Shown: positions 45,807 to 59,024 of the stretch, piece after piece | Position numbering within the stretch: the first letter of the stretch is position 1 | How the letters are laid out: every line of letters starts with the position of its first letter | NCBI RefSeq assembly: GCF_009690905.1 | Contig: NZ_VOSW01000024.1 | Span: forward strand, 1-64,000 | Source of the DNA: Paraburkholderia madseniana | GTDB lineage: Bacteria > Pseudomonadota > Gammaproteobacteria > Burkholderiales > Burkholderiaceae | Reading direction: 5' to 3' | DNA length: 64,000 nucleotides | Notes under the pieces: model-generated | Told to the model about the DNA's origin: nothing | Seen by the model: the letters and a program-made list of their open reading frames with translations, nothing else | Databases searched by the model: none | Program-made: the position numbers and the translations under genes

Positions 45807-46718
45807 TTACGCGCGCACGACACGCGTACCTGCTGTACCGTTTGCCATCTGCTCGATGCGGTCGAGCGAGCCGATGACTGCCGGCCGGCCAGTGCGTGAG
45901 ACGAACTCGCACGCCGCCTCGACCTTCGGCCCCATTGAGCCGGCAGGGAAAGACATCGAGCGAAGTCCCGCCACCGATACCTCGCTCAGCACGCGTTCGC
46001 AGGGCGTGTGCCAGTCAGCATAGACTGCGTCCACGTCGGTCGCGATCAGCAGCAGATCGGCGTCCACGTCCGCTGCAAGCAGCGCGCTGCACAGATCCTT
46101 GTCGATTACGGCCTCGACGCCGCAGCGAGTCCGCCCATCGGTTCCGACCGTGACCGGAATTCCACCGCCCCCGGCTGCGATCACAACGGTATCGTGGTCG
46201 AGCAACCAGTGAATGGGCTGAAGGGCCACGATGCGTCGCGGTTTCGGCGACGCGACGACGCGGCGGAAATCATCGCCGTCCTGAGCGACGCTCCAGCCTT
46301 TGCTGATGACCAGACGCTTGGCCTCCGCCTCTGTGTAAACGGGACCGATTGGTTTGGTGGGGTGAGTAAAAGCCGGGTCACCGGCGTCGACCTCGACGCG
46401 CGTCAGCAGCGTCGCCACCTGCCGTTGGGGCGGCAAGGCATTAGCCAGTTCCTGCTCGAGCAGATAACCGATCATGCCTTCCGACTCGGCGTCGAGCACA
46501 TCCAGCGGCGCCGCACCAGCCGCACCCGCGGCGGCGGCCTGCAACGCCAGCAGGCCGACCTGGGGTCCATTACCGTGCGCGACGATCAATTGATTGCCGT
46601 CGGCAAGCCGCGCGATCTGCTGTGCGGCGCGACGGATATTGGCGATCTGGTGGGACATCGTCATCGGCTCGCCACGTCGAAGCAGCGCGTTACCGCCCAG
46701 TGCGATCAGAATGCGCAT
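45807..46718 (-). CDS. arcC: Carbamate kinase
   Basis: The 303-residue enzyme makes ATP from carbamoyl phosphate and ADP, the energy-yielding step of arginine fermentation. It begins with the family signature [18 protein letters not shown], contains [12 protein letters not shown], and ends with the kinase motif region ([14 protein letters not shown]). AAGGAA precedes the ATG. It is the last gene of arcDABC, eleven bases after arcB. Confidence 0.95.
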   Translation of the reverse strand: MRILIALGGNALLRRGEPMTMSHQIANIRRAAQQIARLADGNQLIVAHGNGPQVGLLALQAAAAGAAGAAPLDVLDAESEGMIGYLLEQELANALPPQRQVATLLTRVEVDAGDPAFTHPTKPIGPVYTEAEAKRLVISKGWSVAQDGDDFRRVVASPKPRRIVALQPIHWLLDHDTVVIAAGGGGIPVTVGTDGRTRCGVEAVIDKDLCSALLAADVDADLLLIATDVDAVYADWHTPCERVLSEVSVAGLRSMSFPAGSMGPKVEAACEFVSRTGRPAVIGSLDRIEQMANGTAGTRVVRA

Positions 46719-46728
46719 GATGGGTTCC

Positions 46729-47727
46729 TTAAGCAAGTGTCGCCACGAGTACCGCCTTGATCGTGTGCATGCGGTTTTCAGCCTGCGAAAACACGATCGA
46801 CGCATTCGATTCGAAGACTTCGTCGCTAACTTCGAGCTCGGACAGACCGAAGTGCTCGTGAATCTGCCGGCCGGTCTCGGTCTCCAGATTGTGATAAGCG
46901 GGTAGGCAATGCATGAAGTGGGTGCGCTGCTTGCCCGTCGCTTTCATCAACCCGGCATTGACCTGGTATGGCCGCAGGAGCTCGATGCGCGGCCCCCAGG
47001 CCTCCACCGGCTCGCCCATCGAAACCCATACGTCGGTATAGACAAAGTCGGCGCCGCTCACTGCCTCATGGGGATCGTCGACGATCGTCACGCGAGCGCC
47101 GGTCCGTTCCGCAAGGCGCCGCATCTGTTCCACAAGGTTGTCGTGGGGCCACAGTTCGCGCGGCGCGGCAATACGCACATCCATGCCCATCTGCACGCCG
47201 CCGATCAGCAGTGAATTGCCCATGTTGAAGCGGGCGTCGCCGAGATAGCAGAATGACAGCTCGTGCAGTGGCTTTTCGCCAAATTCCTGCATCGTCAGCA
47301 GGTCCGCGAGTACCTGGGTCGGATGGAATTCGTCGGTCAGGCCGTTCCATACGGGAACATGCGAATACTTCGCGAGATCCTCCACTACGCTCTGGTGAAA
47401 GCCGCGATATTCAATCCCGTCGTAGAGCCGGCCGAGCACGCGCGCGGTGTCTTTGAGCGACTCCTTGCGGCCAAGTTGCGAGCTCGCCGAATCGATGTAG
47501 GTGACATGGCCGCCCTGGTCGTGCACGGCAACCTCGAATGCGCAGCGCGTGCGGGTCGAGGTCTTTTCAAAAATCAGCGCGATGTTCTTGCCGTTGAGCC
47601 GAGCGACTTCGTTGCCGGCGTATTTGGCGCGCTTCAGTTCGGCGGCGAGGTCGAGGAGAAAACGGATGTCGCGCGGGGTGAAGTCCTGCATATTTAGCAG
47701 GCTGCGGTTGCGCAGGTTGAATGCCAT
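46729..47727 (-). CDS. arcB: Ornithine carbamoyltransferase (catabolic)
   Basis: The 332-residue enzyme phosphorolyses citrulline to ornithine and carbamoyl phosphate. The carbamoyl-phosphate site ([14 protein letters not shown]), the [11 protein letters not shown] motif and the ornithine/catalytic motif HCLPAYH are intact. Its place between arginine deiminase and carbamate kinase, not in an arginine-synthesis set, marks it as catabolic. The ATG at 47727 follows AAGGACC. Confidence 0.95.
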   Translation of the reverse strand: MAFNLRNRSLLNMQDFTPRDIRFLLDLAAELKRAKYAGNEVARLNGKNIALIFEKTSTRTRCAFEVAVHDQGGHVTYIDSASSQLGRKESLKDTARVLGRLYDGIEYRGFHQSVVEDLAKYSHVPVWNGLTDEFHPTQVLADLLTMQEFGEKPLHELSFCYLGDARFNMGNSLLIGGVQMGMDVRIAAPRELWPHDNLVEQMRRLAERTGARVTIVDDPHEAVSGADFVYTDVWVSMGEPVEAWGPRIELLRPYQVNAGLMKATGKQRTHFMHCLPAYHNLETETGRQIHEHFGLSELEVSDEVFESNASIVFSQAENRMHTIKAVLVATLA

Positions 47728-47765
47728 GGCGTGTGGTCCTTGAAATATGGGAGGCAGGAGGAGTG

Positions 47766-48983
47766 TCAGACGGGATCGCGTTCGATCGGACAGGTCATGC
47801 AATGTCCGCCGCCGCGCCCGCGCCCCAGTTCCCCGCTCGGAATCGTGATGACTTCGACGCCCGCCTTACGCAGCAGCGTGTTCGTGTAGACGTTGCGGTT
47901 GTAGGCCACCACGACGCCTGGCGCGAGCGCGATCACGTTGTTGCCGTCGTCCCACTGTTCGCGCTCGACCTCCCATGTGTCGCCACCGGTGGCGACGGTG
48001 CGAAGTTCTTTAAGACCTAGCGCCTGGGCGACGACATCGAGAAACGATGCGGTCTCGGGCCGGACATCGAGCGTGTGTGGCCGTTGCGACGGGCGCAGGC
48101 TGGTGCAGCGAATGCCATCGACGACTTCCGGAAAGATCGTGACCAGGTCGCGGTCGCAGAAGGTCAGCACCGTATCGAGATGCATCGCGCCGCGCGAACG
48201 TGGCAACTGCGCGGCGATTACATGTTTCACCGATTCATGTGCGAAAAGAGATCGTGCGAGTTGTGCGACGCCCTGCGGCGACGTGCGCTCACCCATGCCG
48301 ATGAGTACAACGTCGCGCGATAAAGGCATGACGTCGCCGCCTTCCAGCGTAGCGCCGCCATGATCGAGATCAGGGCCGCCCCACCAGATGCGCGTGCCAC
48401 CGCTGAACAGTGGATGAAAACGGTAGATTGCCGCGCTCAATAGCGTTTCCTGGCGACGCGCGGGCCAGTACATCGAGCCGAGTACGGCGCCGTCGTTGAT
48501 CCAGCAACTGTTGTCGCGGGTAAAGAGCGTATTGGGCAACGGCGGGAGGAGAAACCCGGCAGGCTCTGTACATTTCGCCAGCAAGCCCGTGGGCTCAAAC
48601 GGCAGCTCGGCCCGCACGATCCCGCCGATCAGCCTGGTGGCGAGCTCGGCGGCTTTCATCTCGTTGAGCCAGGGCAGCAGTTGCGCGGATAGTTCCAGGT
48701 CGACAGTGCCTGACGACAGCTTGCGTTCGAGTACCCAGTCGCGTGCTTCCTGGCCTTGCAGAATGTCCGCGAGCAGGTCATGCATATCGAGTACTTCAAT
48801 GCCGCGATCCTGCATCGCGCTAACAAACGCGTAGTGGTCGGTCTTGGCCTGGGAAACCCACAATACATCGTCGAACAGAAGTTCGCGGCAATTGGCCGGG
48901 GTCAGGCGCGCCTGGGCGAGCCCGGGCCGGCAGACCATGACCTTGCGCAAGGTGCCGACCTCGGAAAAGACGCCGAGTGCCAT
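47766..48983 (-). CDS. arcA: Arginine deiminase
   Basis: The 405-residue enzyme hydrolyses arginine to citrulline and ammonia. The catalytic residues of the guanidino-group-modifying fold are visible: the FTRDNSCWI motif, LEGGDVMPL and the C-terminal catalytic Cys in [23 protein letters not shown] precedes the ATG. It follows the antiporter gene by 25 bases. Confidence 0.96.
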   Translation of the reverse strand: MALGVFSEVGTLRKVMVCRPGLAQARLTPANCRELLFDDVLWVSQAKTDHYAFVSAMQDRGIEVLDMHDLLADILQGQEARDWVLERKLSSGTVDLELSAQLLPWLNEMKAAELATRLIGGIVRAELPFEPTGLLAKCTEPAGFLLPPLPNTLFTRDNSCWINDGAVLGSMYWPARRQETLLSAAIYRFHPLFSGGTRIWWGGPDLDHGGATLEGGDVMPLSRDVVLIGMGERTSPQGVAQLARSLFAHESVKHVIAAQLPRSRGAMHLDTVLTFCDRDLVTIFPEVVDGIRCTSLRPSQRPHTLDVRPETASFLDVVAQALGLKELRTVATGGDTWEVEREQWDDGNNVIALAPGVVVAYNRNVYTNTLLRKAGVEVITIPSGELGRGRGGGHCMTCPIERDPV

Positions 48984-49008
48984 AGAGGTTCTCCTTGTAG
49001 TGGGCGGC

Positions 49009-50490
49009 TTACAGGCCTAACGCGCCGCTTGACAGCAGCCAGGCGGCGATTGCGGCGAGTCCGATCAGCGCGGCCAGAATGACGGCTTCGAAGGGCTTGA
49101 AAAGACGTGCGCCGCGTTCGTGTTTTGCCCAGCCATACAGCAGCACGCCGGGCGCGTAGAGGAGGGCGGAAAGCAGCAGATACTTCGGGCCGGCCGCATA
49201 CAGCAGCCAGCAGCAATAGACGCTTGCGGTCGCGCCGATCAGCATGTCGCGTCCACGAACGGTGTCGGTTACGGCGTAGCCTTCGCCGCGTATGGCAATG
49301 CGGGTCGCGTACACAGCCGAGAAAAGATAGGGAACAAGGATCATCGAGGTCGCGAGCGAGATCAACGCCTGGTAGGTCGCGTTCGACACCAGCGTGATGA
49401 TCAGGAACAGCTGCACGAGCCCGTTTGTCACCCACAGTGCATTGGCAGGTACGCCGTGGCTGTTTTCTCGGGCGAGGAAGGCCGGCATCACGCCGCCGCT
49501 CGCGGGCGTGAACAGCGTTTCCGCAGCCAGCAAGGTCCACGCGAGCAGCGCACCGCCTACCGACACCAGCAGCCCGATGCTGATCAGTACCGCTCCCCAG
49601 GTGCCGACGGCCTTGTCGAGCACGCCAGCCATCGACGGGTTCTTCATTGCGGCCAGATCGCTCTGCGAGACGATGCCAAGCGACAGCAGCGATACCGCCA
49701 TCAGCAACAGCAACACCACTGTGAAACCGAGGAGGGTCGCGCGCCCAATATCCTGACGACGTTGCGCGCGGGCCGAAAACACATTTGCGCCCTCGATGCC
49801 GATGAATACCCATACGGTGATCAGCATCGTGCTTTTGACCTGCGTGAACACGCTGCCGAGCTTCGGGCTGCCCCAGAAGTCCTGCGTGAAGATGTGGCTT
49901 CTGAATGCCGCGAGCGCGAGCAGAATGAACAGCAACAGAGGAATGACCTTGGCCACCGTAGTGATCGCATTGAGAACGGCCGCGCTGCGCACGCCACGCA
50001 GAATCACCGCATGCATGATCCACAGCACGATCGACGCGCCCAATACCGCGGCGCGTGTGTTGCCGTCGCCGAACACCGGGAAGAAATAGCCTAGCGTGCC
50101 GAAGACGATGACGAGATAGCCGACATTGCCGATCCACGCGCTGACCCAGTATCCCCACGCCGAGTTGAAGCCGACGAATTCGCCGGCGCTTGCGCGCGCA
50201 TAAGCATAGATGCCGTTGTCGAGATCGGGTTTTCGCGTCGTCAGGGTCTGGTAAACGAACGCGAGCATCAACATGCCCACACCGGTAATCAGCCAGCCAA
50301 TCAGGACCGCAGCTGCGCCGGCGCCCGACGCCATGTTCTGCGGCAGCGAAAACACACCGCTGCCGATCATCGACCCGATCACAAGCGCCGTCAGCAGGCC
50401 GAGCCGCAGGGGCTTCGCCGTCGAGACCTTCGTCTGGGTGGCCGCTCCGGACACAGGTGGTCCCGACAATGAATCCGCTAGATTCTTCAT
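49009..50490 (-). CDS. arcD: Arginine/ornithine antiporter
   Basis: The 493-residue inner-membrane APC-family transporter has about 12 helices and begins its first helix with [20 protein letters not shown]. It exchanges external arginine for internal ornithine without net energy cost. It is first in arcDABC. The promoter probably includes the FNR-like box at 50551-50564, which falls inside the 3' end of the upstream nuclease gene only 34 bases before this gene. Confidence 0.93.
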   Translation of the reverse strand: MKNLADSLSGPPVSGAATQTKVSTAKPLRLGLLTALVIGSMIGSGVFSLPQNMASGAGAAAVLIGWLITGVGMLMLAFVYQTLTTRKPDLDNGIYAYARASAGEFVGFNSAWGYWVSAWIGNVGYLVIVFGTLGYFFPVFGDGNTRAAVLGASIVLWIMHAVILRGVRSAAVLNAITTVAKVIPLLLFILLALAAFRSHIFTQDFWGSPKLGSVFTQVKSTMLITVWVFIGIEGANVFSARAQRRQDIGRATLLGFTVVLLLLMAVSLLSLGIVSQSDLAAMKNPSMAGVLDKAVGTWGAVLISIGLLVSVGGALLAWTLLAAETLFTPASGGVMPAFLARENSHGVPANALWVTNGLVQLFLIITLVSNATYQALISLATSMILVPYLFSAVYATRIAIRGEGYAVTDTVRGRDMLIGATASVYCCWLLYAAGPKYLLLSALLYAPGVLLYGWAKHERGARLFKPFEAVILAALIGLAAIAAWLLSSGALGL

Positions 50491-50523
50491 GACATGCCCT
50501 CGTTATTCTTCAAGATACGTTGA

Positions 50524-51984
50524 TTAGCTCACTTCGGGACGGCTGGCCGATTGATCTGGATCAGCCATTTCAGGGTCGGACATCGCCGTTGCCGCGCAGG
50601 GATGAATGTCTGCATCGCCGCCCGATCCGGGCAGTTCGACGGATTCAAGATAAGTGGGCACCTCGCAGTGCCAGTGAAGCGTTTCTTCGATATGACGCCG
50701 CAGCGCATCAGCAGCGGCAGGCTCGCCGTGGGTGATGAACGTTCGCTCCGGCGGCACGGAGATGGAGTGAAGCCATTTCGTCAGTTCCTGGTAATCCGCA
50801 TGCGCGGACAACGACGAAAGCGTGACGACCGAAGCCCGCACGGGCACATAATCGCCGTGAATCTTGATCGCGGGCTCATGGGCTCCAAGCGCCGCGCCGC
50901 GTGTGCCGGTCGCCTGGTAGCCGACCAGCGCGATCGTGTTGCGGCTATCGGGCGCGAACGCCTTCAGGTGATGCACGACCCGCCCGCCGGTCGCCATCCC
51001 GCTGCCGGCGATCACCACCATCGGACCGTGCCGCGCCGAGACGGCCTTGGATTCGTCGACGGTACGCACCATTTCGGCTGCGCTGCTGATCGCGTTGGCT
51101 TCGGTCATCGTGAGGCGATGCTCGCCCACGTGATGCCGGTACAGTTGCGTGACGCTCGACGCCATCGGGCTGTCGAGAAACACCGGCACATTGGCCATCC
51201 GGCCAGATGCCTTCAGGCGAGCGATGTAGTGAAGAATGGATTGCGCACGGCCGACCGCGAAACATGGAATCACGACCACGCCACCGTGCTGGAAGGTGCG
51301 CGCGAAGATGTCGGCGAGTTCGGTGGCCGGATCGGCGGCCTCGTGCAGACGATCCCCGTAGGTGGACTCGACTACCAGATAGTCGGCGTGCGCAAGCGGC
51401 ATGGGCGCGCGCATGATCGGATCGTTCGGACGGCCAACATCGCCCGAGAAGGCGATCACCTTGCCTTCCATGCACACCACGACGCTGGCGGCGCCCAGAA
51501 TGTGCCCGGACGGCAACAGCCGGAAGCACGCTTGCTCGTTCAGTTGCTTCGGGACATCGAACTCGCGTGGCACGAGCAGCTGCAACACCTTTTCGGCGTC
51601 TTCGAGCGTGTATAGCGGCAGCGCCGGATGATGTTTCGAAAATCCATGCCGGTTCGCGAAAGCAGCCTCTTCTTCCTGCAGTTTGGCGCTGTCGCGCAAC
51701 AACACTTCGCACAGGTCGCGGGTGCCACGGGTGCAATAGACGGGTCCCCGATATCCCATCCGCGCGAGGACTGGCAGATAACCGCTGTGATCCAGGTGGG
51801 CATGCGTCAGGATCACGGCATCGAGTGATTCGACGGGAACCGGGAACGCGCTCCAGTTAAGCAGGCGCAGATTCTTTGTGCCCTGAAAAAGCCCGCAGTC
51901 GATCAGCACCCGAAGGCCGGCTCCCTCCAGCAGATACCTCGAGCCGGTGACGGTTTCTGCCGCACCTAGAAAAGTCAGCTTCAT
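50524..51984 (-). CDS. Beta-CASP metallo-beta-lactamase ribonuclease/exonuclease
   Basis: The 486-residue protein carries the metal site HAHLDHSG, further ligands (SGHILGA, FSGDVG) and the beta-CASP motifs (ESTYGDR, the IPCFAVGRAQ helix, GSGMATGGR, LSAHAD). Such proteins process RNA. It lacks the KH domains of archaeal relatives. AGAGGTGAAG precedes the ATG. The last about 40 residues are polar and disordered; the arc operon's FNR box lies within their coding region. Confidence 0.9.
   Translation of the reverse strand: MKLTFLGAAETVTGSRYLLEGAGLRVLIDCGLFQGTKNLRLLNWSAFPVPVESLDAVILTHAHLDHSGYLPVLARMGYRGPVYCTRGTRDLCEVLLRDSAKLQEEEAAFANRHGFSKHHPALPLYTLEDAEKVLQLLVPREFDVPKQLNEQACFRLLPSGHILGAASVVVCMEGKVIAFSGDVGRPNDPIMRAPMPLAHADYLVVESTYGDRLHEAADPATELADIFARTFQHGGVVVIPCFAVGRAQSILHYIARLKASGRMANVPVFLDSPMASSVTQLYRHHVGEHRLTMTEANAISSAAEMVRTVDESKAVSARHGPMVVIAGSGMATGGRVVHHLKAFAPDSRNTIALVGYQATGTRGAALGAHEPAIKIHGDYVPVRASVVTLSSLSAHADYQELTKWLHSISVPPERTFITHGEPAAADALRRHIEETLHWHCEVPTYLESVELPGSGGDADIHPCAATAMSDPEMADPDQSASRPEVS
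50551..50564 (-). promoter_or_regulatory. FNR/ANR box of the arcDABC operon
   Basis: TTGATCTGGATCAG matches nine of ten consensus positions, 61 bases before the arcD start. It lies within the last codons of the upstream nuclease gene. Confidence 0.65.
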
Positions 51985-52020
51985 TGCTTCACCTCTTTTG
52001 GCGGATGAGCCGCACGCCCG

Positions 52021-52260
52021 TCACACTGCAGCGCGTTGGCCGAAGTTGTTGCAGAGGGCTTCAGCGAAGCGTTTGAAGGCGTGCAGCGAGCCCGCGATGC
52101 TCTGATACTTCTCGCGGCCAATTTGTCCGTCCAGCGTGATCAGCATTCCGGACTCTCGGGCCAGCGCGAGAATTTCATCGAATTCACTGACGGCGTTGCG
52201 TGCGTCTTTCGGTTGTCCAGCCAGCGCTGTGGCACGGACGGAAAAAGTATCGTTCGGCAT
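52021..52260 (-). CDS. Small hypothetical protein
   Basis: The 79-residue soluble helical protein (FDEILALARESGMLITLDGQ in part, HAFKRFAEALCNNFGQ) has AAGGAGACC before its ATG. It lies behind the nuclease gene on the same strand. No motif or family is recognised. Confidence 0.65.
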   Translation of the reverse strand: MPNDTFSVRATALAGQPKDARNAVSEFDEILALARESGMLITLDGQIGREKYQSIAGSLHAFKRFAEALCNNFGQRAAV

Positions 52261-52410
52261 GGCCGGTCTCCTTACAGGTCAACCTCCGCGCGCTTATCAA
52301 GGGCGTCGCGAGGGTTTCCGATTGCTGCTGTCCTGAAATTCAGTATTGGTCAGCGCATGGCCGATAGAAATCAGGTCGCGCTGAGCTTGGCGTAGGGCGT
52401 CCTGCGTTCT

Positions 52411-52428
52411 TGTCAGGGATTTCCTACA
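52411..52428. promoter_or_regulatory. TGTAGG-N6-CCTACA-like palindrome (copy 3, imperfect)
   Basis: TGTCAG-GGATTT-CCTACA keeps the right half of the other two copies and five of six or so bases of the left. It lies in the 306-base gap between the small gene at 52021 and the flavodoxin gene at 52567. Confidence 0.4.
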
Positions 52429-52463
52429 CGCCATGGCGTGGTAATGACGCTCAAGTTCATCGC

Positions 52464-52477
52464 TTGACATGGATCAT
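52464..52477 (+). promoter_or_regulatory. FNR/ANR-like box
   Basis: TTGACATGGATCAT matches eight of ten consensus positions, 90 bases before the flavodoxin start. Confidence 0.5.
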
Positions 52478-52534
52478 GAGAACGCGCCCAACCGCACCTA
52501 TGCTCGTGCCATGCACTGCGAATCCCGCATGTGA

Positions 52535-55181
<2,647 letters not shown>

Positions 55182-55185
<4 letters not shown>

Positions 55186-55499
55186 ATCCACATCAGATCG
55201 ACCAGCGCAAACGGCCTGACGACAGGATGGCCGGCGCGGCCCGCCAGGCCGCCGAGCTCGATTCGCGTGGACGCGCTGAACCGGAGCCGTCGCTGGGTAG
55301 CAGGCTCGGCCAGATTGGCATCCTGGGGTGGGCCATTGTCCTGCCGACGCTGATGGGGCTCGCGATCGGACACTGGCTGGACCGGACCTTCGGCACGCGC
55401 GTGTTCTTCTCGGCGCCGCTGCTGATGATCGGTGCTGCGATCGGTTTCTGGTCGGCGTGGAAATGGATGCATCGTCAGCAACGGGGGCGCGATGACTAG
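55182..55499 (+). CDS. atpQ: N-type ATPase AtpQ subunit
   Basis: The 105-residue protein has a polar N-terminus and two membrane helices (IGILGWAIVLPTLMGLAIG, FFSAPLLMIGAAIGFWSAW). It is the AtpI-like protein found only in N-ATPase operons. The ATG overlaps the atpC stop by four bases. A role in c-ring assembly or ion supply has been proposed for such proteins. Confidence 0.85.
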
Positions 55500-55764
55500 T
55501 CCGCTGCCCTTGATCGCACAGTTGGCCGTGGGACTCGCGCTCGGCACGTTGGCCGGCGCGTGGCATTTCATGTCGCTGCGCTGGAACTGGCCGCTCTTCG
55601 CCGAGGGCCGCGCGGCAGCGGCGCTGGCGTTGCAGCTTGCCCGCTTCGCGCTCACCGGTGCGCTGCTGTTCATGCTCACGCACGTCGGCGCATTGGCGCT
55701 GCTTGCCGGCATGGCCGGCTTTCTGCCAGCACGCGCCATCGTAATGCGGCGCCAAGGAGGCTAG
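55492..55764 (+). CDS. atpR: N-type ATPase AtpR subunit
   Basis: The 90-residue protein has three hydrophobic segments (LIAQLAVGLALGTLAGAW, ALALQLARFALTGALLFML, ALALLAGMAGFLPA). It overlaps atpQ by eight bases. AtpR is a hallmark small membrane protein of N-ATPase operons, carrying a conserved Arg within the membrane. Confidence 0.85.
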   Translation: MTSPLPLIAQLAVGLALGTLAGAWHFMSLRWNWPLFAEGRAAAALALQLARFALTGALLFMLTHVGALALLAGMAGFLPARAIVMRRQGG

Positions 55765-55766
55765 CC

Positions 55767-56465
55767 ATGACTGCTTCGCCGCTGGCCACCGCGCCGCTCC
55801 TGCATCTCGGTCCGCTCGCGATCACTGAGCCCGTGATCGCGACCTGGGCAATCATCATCCTGATGACCGCGGTGTCCGCCTGGCTGACCCGCAACCTGTC
55901 GCTCAAGCCGGGCAAGGTGCAAACCGTGCTGGAGCTGCTGGTCGAGACGATCGATCAGCAGATCCGCGACACTATGCAAACCGGTCCCGCCACATATCGC
56001 GCTTTGATCGGCACACTGTTCCTCTTTGTGCTGATCGCCAACTGGTCGGCCCTCGTGCCGGGTGTGACGCCGCCCACCGCGCACCTCGAGACGGATGCCG
56101 CGCTCGCCCTGATCGTGCTGGGTGCGACGATTTTCTGCGGCATTCGCACGCGCGGCACGGCGGGCTACCTCGCTGCTTTTGCCGAACCCAGCTGGGTCAT
56201 GATTCCGCTCAACGTCGTCGAGCAGATCACGCGGACGTTTTCCCTCGTGGTGCGCCTGTTCGGCAACGTGATGAGCGGTGTGTTCGTGATCGGCATCATT
56301 CTTTCGCTCGCCGGCCTGCTCGTCCCCATTCCGTTGATGGCATTGGACCTGCTGACGGGCGCCGTGCAAGCCTATATTTTTGCCGTTCTGTCGATGGTGT
56401 TCATCGGCGCTGCGATCAGCGATACCCATCATCCCGTTAGTGTAAAAAAGGGCGAAGCCTCATGA
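55767..56465 (+). CDS. atpB: N-type ATPase a subunit
   Basis: The 232-residue membrane protein has five or so helices and the essential Arg motif in the SLVVRLFGNVMSG segment, which faces the c-ring carboxylate. The last helices follow (GAVQAYIFAVLSMVFIGAAI in part). AAGGAGG lies upstream of the ATG. It forms the ion half-channels. Confidence 0.95.
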   Translation: MTASPLATAPLLHLGPLAITEPVIATWAIIILMTAVSAWLTRNLSLKPGKVQTVLELLVETIDQQIRDTMQTGPATYRALIGTLFLFVLIANWSALVPGVTPPTAHLETDAALALIVLGATIFCGIRTRGTAGYLAAFAEPSWVMIPLNVVEQITRTFSLVVRLFGNVMSGVFVIGIILSLAGLLVPIPLMALDLLTGAVQAYIFAVLSMVFIGAAISDTHHPVSVKKGEAS

Positions 56466-56710
56466 ATAACCTCATTGAAATCGTCAGCATCGCCGCCGCG
56501 GCGCTTGCCGTGTCGTTCGGCGCGATCGGCCCGGCGCTTGCCGAAGGCCGCGCCGTCGCTGCCGCGATGGATGCCATCGCGCGGCAGCCCGACTCGGCCG
56601 GCACCGTGTCGCGTACGCTCTTTGTCGGGCTGGCCATGATCGAGACGATGGCGATCTATTGCCTCGTGATCGCCTTGCTCCTGCTGTTTGCCAACCCGTT
56701 CGTGAAATAG
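56462..56710 (+). CDS. atpE: N-type ATPase c subunit (rotor ring)
   Basis: The 82-residue hairpin has Glu28 in helix one (PALAEGRAV) and Glu61 in helix two, followed by Thr62 and Tyr66 (IETMAIYCLV). Both helices therefore carry a carboxylate. The Glu-Thr-x3-Tyr pattern resembles Na+-type sites. However, a published study of the B. pseudomallei N-ATPase ring reported proton specificity and 17 copies, so the coupling ion is left open. ATG overlaps the atpB stop. Confidence 0.95.
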   Translation: MNNLIEIVSIAAAALAVSFGAIGPALAEGRAVAAAMDAIARQPDSAGTVSRTLFVGLAMIETMAIYCLVIALLLLFANPFVK

Positions 56711-56719
56711 GCGGCGGTC

Positions 56720-57469
56720 ATGCGAATCGACTGGTCGACGCTCGCGCTGCAGACGATCAATGCCCTGGTCCTGATCTGGTTGCTGGCGCGGTTCCTGTTC
56801 CGCCCGGTTGCGGGCATCATCACCGAGCGCCAGAAGGCGGCGCAGACGCTGATCGCGGACGCCGACGCGGCGAAGCGCGCGGCGGTTCTGGAGCGCGATA
56901 CAGCGGCTCGCGAGACGCAGCAGCTTGTCGCCGCGCGCGGCGACGCCATGAAAGCGGTGGCCGCCGATGCGGCGGCGGAAAAGGCCGCCTTACTGGCGGC
57001 CGCGCAAGCCGATGCGGACAGGCTGCGCGCGGCCGCCGACGCCGAAGCCGAGGCCGCGCGCGTCGAACAGGACAAACTCGTCGCGGTCCGGGCCAACCAG
57101 CTGGCCGTCGACATCGCGGCAAAGCTGCTCACGAAGCTGCCGGAGAACGTGCGCGTGAGCGGTTTTGTCGACGGTCTCGCCGAGGCCATTGCACAACTCC
57201 CCGAGCCGGTTCGCGCACAGCTCGGCGCAAACGGCTTGGCGCTCACGCTAGCCGCGCCGCGTGCGCTGAGTCCGCAGGAGCTGGACCATTGCCGCACGGT
57301 GCTCGCAGCGTGCCTGAACCGGGCGGTGTCTCTTGCGATCGAGGTCGATCCGCAACTGATTGCCGGGCTGGAACTGCAGGCCGCCCACGCTGTGGTGCGC
57401 AATAACTTCGGCGCGGATCTCGCGCAGATCAGGGCGGCGCTGCTGGGTAGCGAGCATGTGCCCAGCTGA
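56720..57469 (+). CDS. atpF: N-type ATPase b subunit with delta-like C-terminus
   Basis: The 249-residue protein has one N-terminal membrane helix ([20 protein letters not shown]), a long Ala/Arg/Glu-rich coiled coil at 30-130, and a C-terminal part at about 140-249 resembling the delta/OSCP subunit ([16 protein letters not shown] helix, then [14 protein letters not shown]). No separate delta gene is found in the operon, so the stator is one fused chain. This fits N-ATPases, which lack atpH. Confidence 0.92.
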   Translation: MRIDWSTLALQTINALVLIWLLARFLFRPVAGIITERQKAAQTLIADADAAKRAAVLERDTAARETQQLVAARGDAMKAVAADAAAEKAALLAAAQADADRLRAAADAEAEAARVEQDKLVAVRANQLAVDIAAKLLTKLPENVRVSGFVDGLAEAIAQLPEPVRAQLGANGLALTLAAPRALSPQELDHCRTVLAACLNRAVSLAIEVDPQLIAGLELQAAHAVVRNNFGADLAQIRAALLGSEHVPS

Positions 57470-57470
57470 C

Positions 57471-59024
57471 ATGGCCGACGACCCCTGGCTTGCGGCGCAG
57501 CGCAACACGCTGGCCCGCACCGCTGTGACCCCATACGCCGAGACGCTCGGACGGGTCGATCGGTGCGGCGACGGCATCGCGTTTGTCTCGGGCCTGCCGG
57601 ACGCGGCCCTCAATGAACTGCTCCATTTCGACAGCGGCGCGACGGGCTTTGCCCACACGCTGGACGCTGACCTGATCAGCGTCGTGCTGCTGGACGACGG
57701 GACCGGGGTCGAAGCGGGTGCGCGCGTGACACGTACCGGCACCGTGCTGGAGGTGCCGGTCGGAGAAGGGCTGCTCGGGCGCGTGATCGACCCGCTCGGG
57801 CGGCCGCTCGACCGTGACGAGCCAATCGTGGCGACAACGCGCATGGCAGTCGAACGGCCGGCGCCGGCGATCATCGAGCGTGACCTGGTTAGCGAGCCGG
57901 TCGAAACCGGTGTGCTCCTCGTCGATGCGCTGTTCGCGATCGGCCGCGGGCAGCGGGAACTGATCATCGGTGATCGCGCCACCGGCAAAACCGCCCTGGC
58001 CATCGATGCGATCGTCAATCAGAAACAGTCGGACATGATCTGTGTGTATGTCGCGATCGGCCAGCGCACGACCGCCGTGCAGCGGGTAATCGAATCCGTC
58101 CGCCAGTACGGCGCCCCAGAGCGCTGTATATTCGTCGCCGCCGCCGCGGCATCGGCGCCCGGACTGCAATGGATCGCACCGTTCGCGGGTTTCACCATTG
58201 CCGAGTACTTTCGCGATCGCGGACAGCACGCGCTAATCGTCATCGACGATCTCACCAAACATGCTGCGACGCATCGTGAACTGGCGCTCCTGACGCGCGA
58301 ACCGCCGGGACGCGAGGCCTATCCTGGCGACATCTTCTATGTTCATGCCCGCCTGCTCGAGCGTGCGGCGAAGCTGTCAGCAAAACTGGGGGGCGGCTCG
58401 CTGACTGCGCTGCCGATTGCCGAAACCGACATGGGCAACCTGTCCGCGTATATCCCGACCAACCTCATTTCGATCACGGACGGCCAGATTGTGCTGGATG
58501 CCGGACTGTTCGCCGCGAACCAGCGGCCGGCCGTCGATGTGGGCTTGAGCGTGAGCCGTGTCGGTGGAAAGGCGCAGCATCCGGCGTTACGCGAGGTGTC
58601 GGGCCGCCTGCGGCTCGATTACGCGCAGTTCCTCGAGCTGGAAATGTTCAGCCGCTTCGGCGGTCTGACGGACGCGCGTGTCGCCGGCAAGATCGCTCGC
58701 GGGGAACGTATCCGCGCGCTGATTGCACAGCCGCGCTTCAGCGCACTGCGCACCGTCGACGAGATCGCGCTGCTCACCGCACTGTCGGCGGGCGTATTCG
58801 ACGCGGCGCCGGCCGGGATCGTTGCCCAGGTGCGAACGCAACTGGCGGCACGACTGCAGAGCCAGCGCGTGCAATCCGAACTGGCGAAAGCGCACGCGGA
58901 CTCGCCGTCCACACCGTTTAACGCCGATGTGCAGGCCGCCCTGGTCGCCGCGGTTCGCGAACTGGTTCAGCAGTTGACGCCCCCGGCCACCAGCGGCACG
59001 CCGGACACAGGGAGCGCGCGATGA
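57471..59024 (+). CDS. atpA: N-type ATPase alpha subunit
   Basis: The 517-residue subunit carries Walker A GDRATGKT, the [11 protein letters not shown] helix, Walker [11 protein letters not shown] and the conserved arginine region [15 protein letters not shown]. It alternates with beta around the gamma shaft and is mainly non-catalytic. The ATG lies one base after the atpF stop. Confidence 0.95.
   Translation: MADDPWLAAQRNTLARTAVTPYAETLGRVDRCGDGIAFVSGLPDAALNELLHFDSGATGFAHTLDADLISVVLLDDGTGVEAGARVTRTGTVLEVPVGEGLLGRVIDPLGRPLDRDEPIVATTRMAVERPAPAIIERDLVSEPVETGVLLVDALFAIGRGQRELIIGDRATGKTALAIDAIVNQKQSDMICVYVAIGQRTTAVQRVIESVRQYGAPERCIFVAAAAASAPGLQWIAPFAGFTIAEYFRDRGQHALIVIDDLTKHAATHRELALLTREPPGREAYPGDIFYVHARLLERAAKLSAKLGGGSLTALPIAETDMGNLSAYIPTNLISITDGQIVLDAGLFAANQRPAVDVGLSVSRVGGKAQHPALREVSGRLRLDYAQFLELEMFSRFGGLTDARVAGKIARGERIRALIAQPRFSALRTVDEIALLTALSAGVFDAAPAGIVAQVRTQLAARLQSQRVQSELAKAHADSPSTPFNADVQAALVAAVRELVQQLTPPATSGTPDTGSAR

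Noticed and set aside
49120..50094. 324-codon plus-strand frame within arcD
   Set aside because: It lies entirely antisense to a well-supported transporter gene and has a low-complexity His/Arg/Gln composition.
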